Origin: Hondaea fermentalgiana
Taxonomy: Eukaryota; Sar; Bigyra; Thraustochytrida; Thraustochytriidae
Direction: 5' to 3'
DNA: 64,000 nucleotides
Assembly: GCA_014084085.1 (NCBI GenBank)
Contig: NPFB01000005.1
Location: forward strand, 186,001-250,000
Position numbers and translations under genes: made by a program. The notes beneath the pieces were generated by a model. That model saw nothing but the letters and a program-made list of their open reading frames with translations, searched no databases and had not been told where the DNA came from. Of this stretch, positions 1 to 8,250 are shown piece after piece; position 1 is the stretch's first letter, and each line of letters starts with the position of its first letter.

Positions 1-2
1 AA

Positions 3-1103
3 GCGGTGGGCAGCTACTTTCGCACTAGCGTGACACAGTTTCTCTCAAAGCTGCGCATGGCCAAAGAGTTTCAGGAAGCGGGGCTGCGACAGGGTCTTGC
101 ACGCCGCGTAGTCGAGGTTCTTCGCGCAGTCGTGGACGAAGTTGACGCACGAGATTCGTTACTGGTTCGTATAAGTGACAGCGTCGATGCTTGTGGAGAT
201 AAGCCCATCTGGGCACTTAATCAGATGCAGGCCGTCATTGCAACTGCGCGCGCTCGCGGCGACCGCCAAGCTCTGCGCGAGCTTGGGCAAAGTATGATGC
301 GTCTTGGAGTTGTGCACGAGCATGCTCGACGCAAAGTGTTGGCGCTTGAACGCGACAAGCAAGCTGAGCGCGAGCGTCGGGGAAGCTCTGGCTCCAGCTT
401 ATCGGAGGAGAGCGAGGTCGACGAGATCTGTGTCTACCTTTTCTTTGAAATTGAGCTGCGCGAGCGGCTGGGGCTTACTGTCGCTGCCGAGAGCATGCTG
501 TTTCCGAATTTTATTCCAATCTCGGCCGAGGAGCTGGACGCTGCGGCAAACGAGGCTTTGGCCGTCAGCGAAGAGGCCTTTGATCAATGGTTGGCCTCGT
601 GGCCCGAATGGCAGCGACAGTTGCGCTTTGAGGTGGCCAAGGAGATGTCCTGGGCCTCCGTCCCGCTAGCTCACATTCCCAAGCGGGTGAGTCTAAGTCA
701 AACTACCTTTCTCGGTGATCCATTGACGGAACCTGTTCTCCTGGGCAAGGCTGGGCCTTGGCAGCTCTCAGAGCTTTTGGACCGCTGGATCGAGACTGGG
801 ATGGACTTTAATAACGTGTCCTGGGGGTTGGATGCTTTTGTCGAGGAGCTCGGCCGCTTAGAACCTGCGAGACGAGCGTCTTCACGCTCGTCATTGTCGA
901 GCACGACGCGAGCTGGATTCCTCGCGTGGGATCCAGACCGTCGCGAGAGTGAATGGTCACAAGACAGCACACCGAGTCGACGCTCTTCAATCGGGGGCCG
1001 TGATCAACGTGGAGACTCCCTTGCCAAGGTTCCATCACGAACTTCTCTTTCAAGGTTGTACTTGCGCAGAAGTAGGGGCAAACAACATGACTCCGTGGAG
1101 TGA
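3..1103 (+). CDS. NEL-type E3 ubiquitin ligase domain protein (5' end outside window)
   Basis: Incomplete at its 5' end: the frame is open to the window edge and no ATG precedes the domain. The first ~210 visible residues match the layout of the NEL (novel E3 ligase) domain of bacterial IpaH/SspH/SlrP-type effectors. A catalytic Cys lies in a C-G-D motif (TGT at 192-194). It is followed by a helix with GQSMMRLGVVHEHARRKVLAL, a VDEICVYLFFEIELRERLGL segment, then an alanine-rich stretch and a W-x-x-W helix. NEL ligases form a thioester with ubiquitin through this Cys; in effectors an N-terminal LRR selects substrate, and here that part would lie off the window. The ~150-residue tail is unlike effectors: Ser/Arg-rich with several RRxS sites. 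The surrounding genes are eukaryotic and flagellar, so this is a nuclear gene, plausibly acquired from bacteria. Domain assignment is by eye and fairly confident; the substrate is unknown. Confidence 0.72.
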   Translation, partial: AVGSYFRTSVTQFLSKLRMAKEFQEAGLRQGLARRVVEVLRAVVDEVDARDSLLVRISDSVDACGDKPIWALNQMQAVIATARARGDRQALRELGQSMMRLGVVHEHARRKVLALERDKQAERERRGSSGSSLSEESEVDEICVYLFFEIELRERLGLTVAAESMLFPNFIPISAEELDAAANEALAVSEEAFDQWLASWPEWQRQLRFEVAKEMSWASVPLAHIPKRVSLSQTTFLGDPLTEPVLLGKAGPWQLSELLDRWIETGMDFNNVSWGLDAFVEELGRLEPARRASSRSSLSSTTRAGFLAWDPDRRESEWSQDSTPSRRSSIGGRDQRGDSLAKVPSRTSLSRLYLRRSRGKQHDSVE

Positions 1104-1523
1104 TTTCTAAAGCCTATAGATGCCTACATGTCCGTGGTCTATGCTGAGGCGCTGATTGTATATTTGAATAGCCACTGATTTGATCGTTCTTTAAACCCTT
1201 GAGCCTTGCACAGCGCGAAATGAAGGATTGAAGTTTCTGACCCTCATCAAGTCGTTGGACTCTCCAAGCGTCAGGGGTCGATCAGCAAAACCATTTGCCT
1301 CATCCTTGATTGTCTAATGAAGCTGAGTCTTGGCAAAGAAAATTCGGCGTTACCCCCAGTACATTAGATGAACATTATGCTGCAAGCGAGCGAATCTCTT
1401 TTCAAGCTGAAATTGTTGCAGTATAGTACACCAGAGAGGCATCTCCAAGACAGAACAGGGTCAGCTTTCCTTCTTTCTTCTTTTTACTTTTGCAGAGGAC
1501 CGAGAAGTCGTCTTTGAATACTT
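1104..1523. other. Convergent intergenic spacer
   Basis: This 420-bp spacer lies between two converging genes. No ORF of interest is visible. A pyrimidine run ending in TTTTGCAG (about 1466-1495) looks like a splice acceptor on the + strand, but no matching exon is evident. Confidence 0.5.
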
Positions 1524-2297
1524 TTATATCAACATCTGTGACCGCTTTCCGAGGACGGAAGCTGCTGCCGCACCCATGCTTGATTGTTCGCGGCCCCCAA
1601 GATTGTTTGCATTTGGTGCTCCAAGGCCTGCTGTACCGGCGCTGGACAGCCCACGCGAAACTATCCCGGAAGAATGTACGACGCTCGCTCCATCCTCAAA
1701 ACCTTGGGCGCGCATGCCTCGTGCAATGACGTTAATCTTGACCGTGACAGTGCCTACCGACTCAACACGCGTCGTCTCTCGCCCCTCTGATTTGCTTACG
1801 AATCTTGAGTCGTAGAATTCAGGCTGCAGTCCACGGATCCAAGCTATGAATTGCTGAAAATAAGAACTGCACACCGGACGAAAGAGGCGCACCTTCCGCA
1901 CATAGGTGCCTGGGCGCGTTGGAATGTGTACTGATCCGTAACCACGAGCAACATCTCTGCCCAGGGCGTCAATCTTGAAGACACTGAGAACAAGCCGAGG
2001 CCATCCGTGCGCGTTGAGGCTCTTGAATAGAATTTCGAGGGGGAAATTCCATACTACTGAGCCTTCAGAACCTTCAGATTTGTTTGCAATTTGAGAGATG
2101 CCTTTGTCGACACCTTGGATAATCTCCCAGTGCTTGCCATATGTAAAGTCGTACTTGACATAGAGTCTATCCTCACCCTTGAGGTCTCCGGACTCTACTT
2201 GGCCCGTTGCGCTCAACAAAAATCCAACGCTGCTATTCTCATTTTTGTCAATGGCTGCCTGCGTCTTGAGCGATTTCGTGAGCGACAGCAAGTCCAT
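1524..2297 (-). CDS. B9D1: B9 domain-containing protein 1 (ciliary transition zone)
   Basis: 257 residues from an ATG at 2297. Residues ~24-190 form a B9 (C2-like) domain with family hallmarks: an opening ATGQVESGD, then LYVKYDFTYGKHW, a GISQIANKS segment, VVWNFPLEILFKS, GWPRLVLSVF and the RGYGSVHIP loop. B9D1 is a member of the MKS module at the ciliary transition zone, where with B9D2 and MKS1 it gates protein entry into the cilium. The human protein is about 200 residues; here the extra C-terminal ~60 residues are Ser/Gly/Ala-rich and probably disordered. It is divergent from the outer-dynein-arm docking gene at 3182, so a shared promoter for two ciliary genes is plausible. TATA-like words sit immediately upstream of the ATG. 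Assignment is confident. Confidence 0.9.
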   Translation of the reverse strand: MDLLSLTKSLKTQAAIDKNENSSVGFLLSATGQVESGDLKGEDRLYVKYDFTYGKHWEIIQGVDKGISQIANKSEGSEGSVVWNFPLEILFKSLNAHGWPRLVLSVFKIDALGRDVARGYGSVHIPTRPGTYVRKVRLFRPVCSSYFQQFIAWIRGLQPEFYDSRFVSKSEGRETTRVESVGTVTVKINVIARGMRAQGFEDGASVVHSSGIVSRGLSSAGTAGLGAPNANNLGGREQSSMGAAAASVLGKRSQMLI

Positions 2298-3181
2298 CGT
2301 ATATAAAGCTTATAAAGTCCTTCGTGCTGTGTTGGTCCTTGCTGTTGATGTTATTGCTGCTATCGACAAGAAATAGACGAGCCTAGTCTGAACTCGAGTC
2401 CTTGCTCCTTCTTTCAGACAGCGAGACCTGCCTTTGCTTGCACTCGTTCGCGAGTGATTCTTTTCTGCTCACGCAAGCCACGTAAGCCAGCTCTTGTGCC
2501 TCGTCGCTCGCACAAACCACTTTCCCCCCTGTGCGTGCTGACAACAAGTATCGCGAGCCCTGCTTCGCCTGAGTCCCACTAGTTCTGGCCTCGTGGGCTC
2601 GCGCGCTCCCGTCGCGACGCGAACTCGGACTTGGTCTTGCTTCTTGCTTCTTGCTTCTTGCTTGCTTCTTACATGCGCCGCGGTAGAGAGGGTCCCAAAC
2701 GGTCATCTGCCACCTGCTGCTCCAGCAAGGGGGGGGGGGGGGACGCGAGCGGTCCGTCCCGCTGGTCTTATTCATGGATATCCTTGACCACTCCAACGGA
2801 TCGTTGCCAGGTTTTTGCACGATTTTGGCCTGCGACTGCCGGCTGATTGCCTGCCTGCTACCGACTGCAGGCTGCTGACTCTCTGCTTGCGCTAAAGGTC
2901 TTGTTGCACGTGCTGTTTGCTAGTGGTAGGCGCACTTCTGTCAGGCCAGGCCAAGGTCTAGGAGTCTGTCTAGCAATTGGCGCGAGTGTACCTTTCCTAT
3001 CCTGCTGAGACAGCTTTGGCTGTCGCAATAACCCTCAGGCCTAGCTGAGGCGTTCTCGTCTGAAAAAGCTGTTTCTGAGACTCGCGCGCGACATTGAGGG
3101 CGCGAGCGCACGCGGTCAGAAGCGTTTAGAGTAGAAGAGCAACGCCGTCGCGGCGAAGTGGTGCTCATTTTGTTGCGCAGC
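2298..3181. promoter_or_regulatory. Divergent promoter region between two ciliary genes
   Basis: This ~880-bp spacer separates B9D1 (-) and the docking-complex gene (+). It holds a CTTCTTG-type tandem repeat (2635-2670), an uninterrupted run of 14 G (2729-2742) and several CTGCTG/GCCTGC repeats. The ORF on the minus strand at 2383-2820 has no recognisable content. Promoter function is inferred from gene orientation only. Confidence 0.45.
2729..2742 (+). repeat. G14 homopolymer
   Basis: Fourteen consecutive G in the divergent spacer. Such a run can form G-quadruplex structures and is prone to length change and assembly error. Confidence 0.9.
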
Positions 3182-5821
3182 ATGGGAAGGCAACTCGGAG
3201 GTGGCGGCAAGGCCTCCTCCACCGACGCTTCAATGCCCAAAAAGCTGGCGCCTCTTGATCACATTAAGAATCTCTACGATGGAGCAGCTGCAAGCTTGGC
3301 CGAAAGCACAGGCGGCAACAATGGTGGTGCAACGCGCAAGATCTTTGCCAAAAAGGACCTCGTTGAAGCGGTTCGCGAGATGAATGCCAAACCCGGGGTG
3401 AGCGCTATCGCCAGCTCCGTCAATACCCAGTCCGAGTCCGCGCTTCGTCTCGTAGACGGTCGCACCGCGAAACCTCGCGCCGCCAGCGCTGAAGTGTCCA
3501 CGGTAAAGAGCGGATCAGATCGACGAAACGTGCGCACAGCACTTCCTTCCATGAGCAAAGGAAACCATGCACCAGGAACGCGAGGTCGTCTTAAGAGCGC
3601 CTCCGAAATCCTTCAGGAAACATTAAACTTCAACGCGAAAAAGTACAATGACCTCAAAGTCGCTTGCGCTGAGAAGGAGACCCAGCTCAATCAAGCTATC
3701 GACGAGCTTGCGTCGCTACAAGTGGAGAACGAGTCTCTACGCAAGATGGAGCTGCATCAAACATCAGACACGCACCAGCTCGACGGACTCGAGGAGCAAA
3801 TTGACGATGCCCAGGCACTTCTAGAGAGCAGGCTGCATCGCCGATCGGTCCTTCAGCACATGAAAACTCGACTGGATGTAAATCAAGTCGCTTTCGATGC
3901 GCACATCAAGGGCATGGAGGAAGCCCTGAACGCAAGCTCGCGTGAATTCGAAGAGGTCAAGCTGCTTATGCGTCAGCTCGAGACGGGCAACGCAAATGCT
4001 CAAGAAGCTTTGCGCGCTGCCTCGGAGCGAATTGGGCGCGAACGTGAACTGCGGAACAAACAGCTCGCCCACCGACGGCAAGAGGCCGCGAATGCTAAGA
4101 GGATGGAGGAGTGGCGCGAGAAGCGCGAAAAGGCGCGCATGATGCTCGATGCGGAGCTGGATGGCGACCTGAGCGAAGAAGGGGAACGCCAGCTCATCGC
4201 CGCGGTAAAGGAGAGTGCTGCTCAAGACGAAGAGCTCGAGAGACTTCAACGCCATGCAACGCAAGCCGTGTCCACCTACGAGGAAGCTTTCAATGCCATT
4301 CGCGAAGCCACAGGGGTGCGGTCTCTCGATGAAATGGTTGAGAAATTCCTTGGCCAAAGTGCCAACAAGCAAGCACTAGTCGAGGAGAAGTTCGAGGTCG
4401 AGCAACGGCAGCGCAAGCTCAAGGAAGAGCTTGCTCGCGTGCAGACCGAGTTCGCAGAATTCAAGGCCGCCGGCATTGGGGGCTCCGAGCTCAATCGTGA
4501 AATGTACGACAAACTCGACAACGAGATCCTCGAGGCACGGCACGAACTCAAGATCAAGCAAGGCGTAAACGAGCGCCTTGAGAAGGTGCTCTTGCAGGTC
4601 CGTGCTGGCATGCTTGGGCTCATGGGCCGACTCGCACCATTCAAACAAGTTCTTGCCTTTGAAGATGACCCGAGCGGCCTCGTGTCGGGTGGCGGTGCGT
4701 TGAATATGAGCGCAGGTAGTGGCAACGGAGGCAATGGCGCGCATGGGCTGGCTGGGGGTAGGAGCGGGCTCGACATTATTGATCTCACCAACTCTTGCGA
4801 GAGTAAGCTGACACGTCTTCTCGATGCTGTCAGCCTCACATTGCAAAGTCAGTCCCGAGCAATGGCTTCGAGTGCTTCGTCAACGTCCACGCCAGCGCAT
4901 CTTGGTGCTTCTGCCGCTGATGGGCCAGAAACCCTTTTGCCGGTCTCGGATGCGGATAGCCACGAGTTTGCGACCTTGAGTACGGGAAGCGCTCAGGCGC
5001 CGACACTTCGACCGGGCGAGACGATTGCTAATCTGAATCGTCAGTGCAACATGGCCTTGAGTCTTTTGGACACGGGCGACGAGGTGACTCACATTAACAA
5101 TATTCGCGTTCGTCCGCGTCGGGCCATTGGGAATGGAGATTTGGGAACGCCGATTTCCACGGCACGCTCCTCGTTTAGTGACGACGACGATGACGACGAC
5201 GACGATGGCGCGAGTGGTAGCGGTAGGCTTGGGTTCGGTGCGGATGCGGATGATCAGCTCTCGCAAGGCAACCGATCCGAGGACGAGGGCGAGGCGAGAC
5301 GTTTGCTTTCTCCCACAGGACGCGGCTTGAAGGGCGGTCGAAGGAACATCAAGACAGCGACGTCAACATTTTCTTCAAGCAAGTCTCAAACGAGCAGTAG
5401 CAGCAGCAGCAATGGTAGTGGCGGTGGCCGTGTGAAATCCAAGACTCAAATTCGAAACAGGAGCCGTGTTGACAAGACCAGCGGCCTTGAGGACAAGGAC
5501 AGCAAGGGAAGCCGTGGCAGCGACAACGACGAAGACGAAGCCGAGCAAGGGTCGGCAGACGATGATGTGGACGTGGAAGACGAAAGCGAGGACGAGAACG
5601 TGGTGTGCGACGCGGCAACGCTCAAGGAGCGGTCTCGCATGCGAGTCCAGCGCGCCCTGGATCAGCAGCGTGCCCACCACCGACGCCAACGCACGCTTTC
5701 TAACATCAAGGGCAAGAAATCTGGCCAGGACCACGAGTCGCTCGATCGCCTTGCGCAACCGAGCAAACATCATCGCCGTGCCAATCGAAAGACCATTTAT
5801 GAGCGACCAGACCTCGCATAA
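3182..5821 (+). CDS. Outer dynein arm docking complex subunit (CCDC151/CCDC114-like)
   Basis: 879 residues from ATG 3182; the frame extends upstream only to a GTG. Residues ~140-500 are almost continuous coiled coil. Recognisable elements are the block around LLESRLHRRSVLQHMKTRL, the RxKQLAHRRQEA segment, and the stretch NAIREATGVRSLDEMVEKFL followed by a long heptad region, which resemble ODAD1/ODAD3 proteins. These anchor outer dynein arms to doublet microtubules in axonemes. The C-terminal ~370 residues are low complexity: a run of nine Asp (near 5180-5210), poly-Ser, and basic segments. That tail makes it longer than typical ODAD3 (about 600). It is divergent from B9D1. I cannot decide between the ODAD1 and ODAD3 subfamilies by eye; another axonemal coiled-coil family is the main alternative. 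Confidence 0.65.
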   Translation: MGRQLGGGGKASSTDASMPKKLAPLDHIKNLYDGAAASLAESTGGNNGGATRKIFAKKDLVEAVREMNAKPGVSAIASSVNTQSESALRLVDGRTAKPRAASAEVSTVKSGSDRRNVRTALPSMSKGNHAPGTRGRLKSASEILQETLNFNAKKYNDLKVACAEKETQLNQAIDELASLQVENESLRKMELHQTSDTHQLDGLEEQIDDAQALLESRLHRRSVLQHMKTRLDVNQVAFDAHIKGMEEALNASSREFEEVKLLMRQLETGNANAQEALRAASERIGRERELRNKQLAHRRQEAANAKRMEEWREKREKARMMLDAELDGDLSEEGERQLIAAVKESAAQDEELERLQRHATQAVSTYEEAFNAIREATGVRSLDEMVEKFLGQSANKQALVEEKFEVEQRQRKLKEELARVQTEFAEFKAAGIGGSELNREMYDKLDNEILEARHELKIKQGVNERLEKVLLQVRAGMLGLMGRLAPFKQVLAFEDDPSGLVSGGGALNMSAGSGNGGNGAHGLAGGRSGLDIIDLTNSCESKLTRLLDAVSLTLQSQSRAMASSASSTSTPAHLGASAADGPETLLPVSDADSHEFATLSTGSAQAPTLRPGETIANLNRQCNMALSLLDTGDEVTHINNIRVRPRRAIGNGDLGTPISTARSSFSDDDDDDDDDGASGSGRLGFGADADDQLSQGNRSEDEGEARRLLSPTGRGLKGGRRNIKTATSTFSSSKSQTSSSSSSNGSGGGRVKSKTQIRNRSRVDKTSGLEDKDSKGSRGSDNDEDEAEQGSADDDVDVEDESEDENVVCDAATLKERSRMRVQRALDQQRAHHRRQRTLSNIKGKKSGQDHESLDRLAQPSKHHRRANRKTIYERPDLA

Positions 5822-6223
5822 CCAATTTGATATTTTGTCTTGCGAATTTATCTTACGGGGGTAATTGACGGCCTCTCAATGTAGTTTTGGTGCTTGAGCA
5901 TGAGCGCGGAGCACGCGATGCCCACATTTGAGAAATTACTCGCTCAGCTCAGCTCAGCTCAGCTCGAATTAGCTCAGCTCGAATTAGCTCAGCTCACATT
6001 AGCTCTCTGGCGGAATTTCTACTCACTGTGAGAGCAATCTGTTTTGTCTACCGGTGACGATCGATCTACCATTCCACATTCCCCTCCCCCCCCCAAGAAC
6101 TTGAAAAATCATATTCTTTCGTCACTTTCTGCTCGCCTCTACAGACTTTTCTCCTCATCTTAGCAGGATAGTCAAAATCTACTGCAAGCAATGCCGTCCC
6201 GAGGGCATCATGCGTGCAAGCTA
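5822..6223. other. Convergent intergenic spacer with AGCTC array
   Basis: Spacer between the docking-complex gene (+) and uridine kinase (-). It holds a pentamer AGCTC tandem array interrupted by GAATT (5942-6005) and a C9 run (6086-6094). No gene is seen. Confidence 0.6.
5942..6005 (+). repeat. AGCTC pentamer tandem repeat
   Basis: Repeated (C)AGCT(C) units, some separated by the insert GAATT, over about 60 bp in the convergent spacer. Confidence 0.85.
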
Positions 6224-7066
6224 CTAGCACCATGATGTGCTGACTTCGCCACTGGCTTCGGCATGCTTCGTCGTATCAAGAGAAATATCCAGAGAGGCAG
6301 AGCCAGGGCCCGAAGCAGGCTCGCTGGAGCGAGGCGACCCGTTCGCTAGAGAGCGGGTCGCCGGTGATGCGACAGTACCGTCTCCGGCGTTCGAAGAAAT
6401 GGACATGTTCATGTGGGCGATAAGCATGTCCATGGCAACGTGCGAGTCGTAACCCCCCTCGGGAATGATGATGTCTGCGTAGCGCTTCGTGGGCTCGACG
6501 AATTGAATGTGCATGGGCCGGACGGTGGTCAGGTACTGTTTGGCAACCTCTTCGGAGCTTCTGCCGCGCTCGAGAGTGTCGCGGCGTAGACGTCGGATGA
6601 AGCGGATATCTGCGTCGGTGTCGACAAATATCTTAATGTCGAAGAGGTCTCGAAGCTCCTCTTCGGAGAAAATGAGAATGCCATCAACAATGATTACAGG
6701 CGTGGGTGAGATAGTCACGGTTTCGTCCTTTCGCCGCGAGTGCGTCGTGAAGTCGTAGACGGGCATCTCCACGCTGCGTCCAGCGCGCAGGTCTCGCAGG
6801 TGTTTGACGAGCAGCTCTGTCTCCAGCGCGCTCGGGTGGTCAAAATTGGTCTTTTTGCGCTCCTCGAAGCTGGCCTCGCCCAGGTCCCTGTAGTAGCTGT
6901 CGTGCGTGATCTTGGTCACGTTTTTCGTCCCGATGCGCTCCACGACCGCGTCCGAGATGCTCGTCTTGCCGCTCCCGGACCCGCCCGCGATGCCAATCAC
7001 CAGCGGCCGCCGCGTGCGCGCCTCCGCGGCCTCCGCCATCCCCGCCACCGCCGCCTCCGCCGCCAT
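6224..7066 (-). CDS. Uridine kinase / uridine-cytidine kinase
   Basis: 280 residues from ATG 7066; a second ATG at 7039 is also possible. The longer frame upstream reads through a CTTT-rich tract and opens only with TTG, so it is 5' leader. It phosphorylates uridine (and usually cytidine) to UMP/CMP in pyrimidine salvage. Signatures in order: P-loop GGSGSGKTS (residues ~28-36), HDSYYRDL, NFDHPSALE, the PVYDFTTHSR substrate loop, VDGILIFSEEELRDLFDIKIFVDTD, RFIRRLRRDT and the YADIIIPEGG terminal strand. Length fits single-domain Udk/UCK enzymes; there is no fused UPRT domain. The C-terminal ~60 residues are Ser-rich and not conserved. Probably cytosolic. Assignment is confident. Confidence 0.93.
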   Translation of the reverse strand: MAAEAAVAGMAEAAEARTRRPLVIGIAGGSGSGKTSISDAVVERIGTKNVTKITHDSYYRDLGEASFEERKKTNFDHPSALETELLVKHLRDLRAGRSVEMPVYDFTTHSRRKDETVTISPTPVIIVDGILIFSEEELRDLFDIKIFVDTDADIRFIRRLRRDTLERGRSSEEVAKQYLTTVRPMHIQFVEPTKRYADIIIPEGGYDSHVAMDMLIAHMNMSISSNAGDGTVASPATRSLANGSPRSSEPASGPGSASLDISLDTTKHAEASGEVSTSWC

Positions 7067-8250
7067 CTCCGCCGCCGCCGCCGCCGCCGGCCGAGCGGCA
7101 AGGACGCCGCGCGCAGCGAGCCGCGCAGTCCGCACGCGCGGCCGCGCCCCGCCGCCCTCCGCGCCCGCGCTCGCGCTCCGCCGCACGCTCCGCGCCGCCG
7201 CGCCGCCGCTCGCTCGCTCGGTCTCTGCCGGCGCGACCAAGCTCGAGCAAAGAAAGCAACAAAGAAAGCAAGCAAGAAGGAATCGAAAAGAAAGAAAGAA
7301 GGAATCGAAAAGAAAGAAAGCAAGAAAGAAAGAAAGAAAGATGAACGAAGGAAGGAAAGGAAGGGAACAAGGAGGCCCGCAAGTGGACAATGCGCTGCCG
7401 CAAGTGCGGAACTTGGCGCGCGAACTGCGTTACCCCGCTGCCTGGCTATCAATCTGCCGCCTGCCTGCTGTCGTTCGACGCCGAGGAGAACGGCGAGACC
7501 TGCCTGCTGCCTCGCAGAAGACCCTCGCGAGGAAGGAGAACACGAGGCGACCGGAGTCCCGGAGGCCTGCCGCGCCGCCGGGTCGGGCGGGAAGGGCCGT
7601 CTGGCTGCACCGCAGACGGAAGACAGCGAGCAGGAGCAGCAGCTGCAGGAGCCGGGTTGGTTGCCGGTTGAGGATGCTGTCGTTCTCTCGGTCGCTTTTC
7701 CTCCCGGGATTTTCGCAGCCGTGAGTGCCGGCAGAGGAGGTTGTTCGTTCTACACTCTGGCTGACGGGGAGCGAGATGTGCGTCACCTCGCACGCCATCC
7801 GCGTCATCCCGACGACATCGACCCCCTTCCCCGGCCCGACGCGATCCGGGAAGGAGGAGGAGCAGGAGGACTGAGAAGGAGTGCAAAGAGAGAGGGAGAG
7901 CGGGGCGAGGGTGTGAGCGCGGTGGGTGGGCGTTGGAAAAGGCACGCACTGGCTGGTGGCAGAAAGAGAGAGCGTGTATTTGTGAGGGATAACACCCGCA
8001 TTCTTCGTGATGTGATGGCGAACGGTGATGATGATGAAGCTTTGCAAGCGAGCGTGGACAAGGCAAACGAAACGGCAAGTAGAAGTAAGGCAAGGTACAG
8101 GCAAATGCAAGTGAGTGGCCGCGACCCCAAAAGAAAGGAATGCAATGGACGGAGTAATCGAAGATCATTCCTGCAATCAATCATTCAATCACAGCAAGGT
8201 ATGAAATCATTATCGACTGACGACTGTGAGTGACTTCATCCCTGGCCAGC
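7067..8250. promoter_or_regulatory. Spacer upstream of uridine kinase with purine repeat tract
   Basis: About 1.2 kb between two minus-strand genes. Its left part is the likely promoter and 5' leader of uridine kinase. It contains a long AAAG-type purine tract (7249-7341, pyrimidine on the coding strand) with a 22-bp unit repeated twice. The long plus-strand frame 6740-8233 is antisense to uridine kinase and has simple, Arg-rich content, so I do not regard it as a gene. Confidence 0.5.
7249..7341 (+). repeat. AAAG-rich purine tract
   Basis: Runs of AAAG/AAGCA with a tandem ~22-bp unit (7277-7320). Polypurine/polypyrimidine asymmetry lies within the presumed 5' leader of uridine kinase. Confidence 0.8.

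Noticed and set aside
2383..2820. 145-residue minus-strand ORF upstream of B9D1
   Set aside because: Reads through the G14 run and CTTCTTG repeat; Ser/Arg-rich with no domain.
7067..7390. N-terminal extension of uridine kinase with Phe/Leu-rich, membrane-like stretch
   Set aside because: It opens only with TTG and is translation of CTTT repeats, so it is 5' leader rather than a signal or membrane segment.
6740..8233. 497-residue plus-strand frame
   Set aside because: Antisense to the confident uridine kinase gene; content is Arg/Ala/Lys repeats from the purine tract and GC-rich codon shadow.
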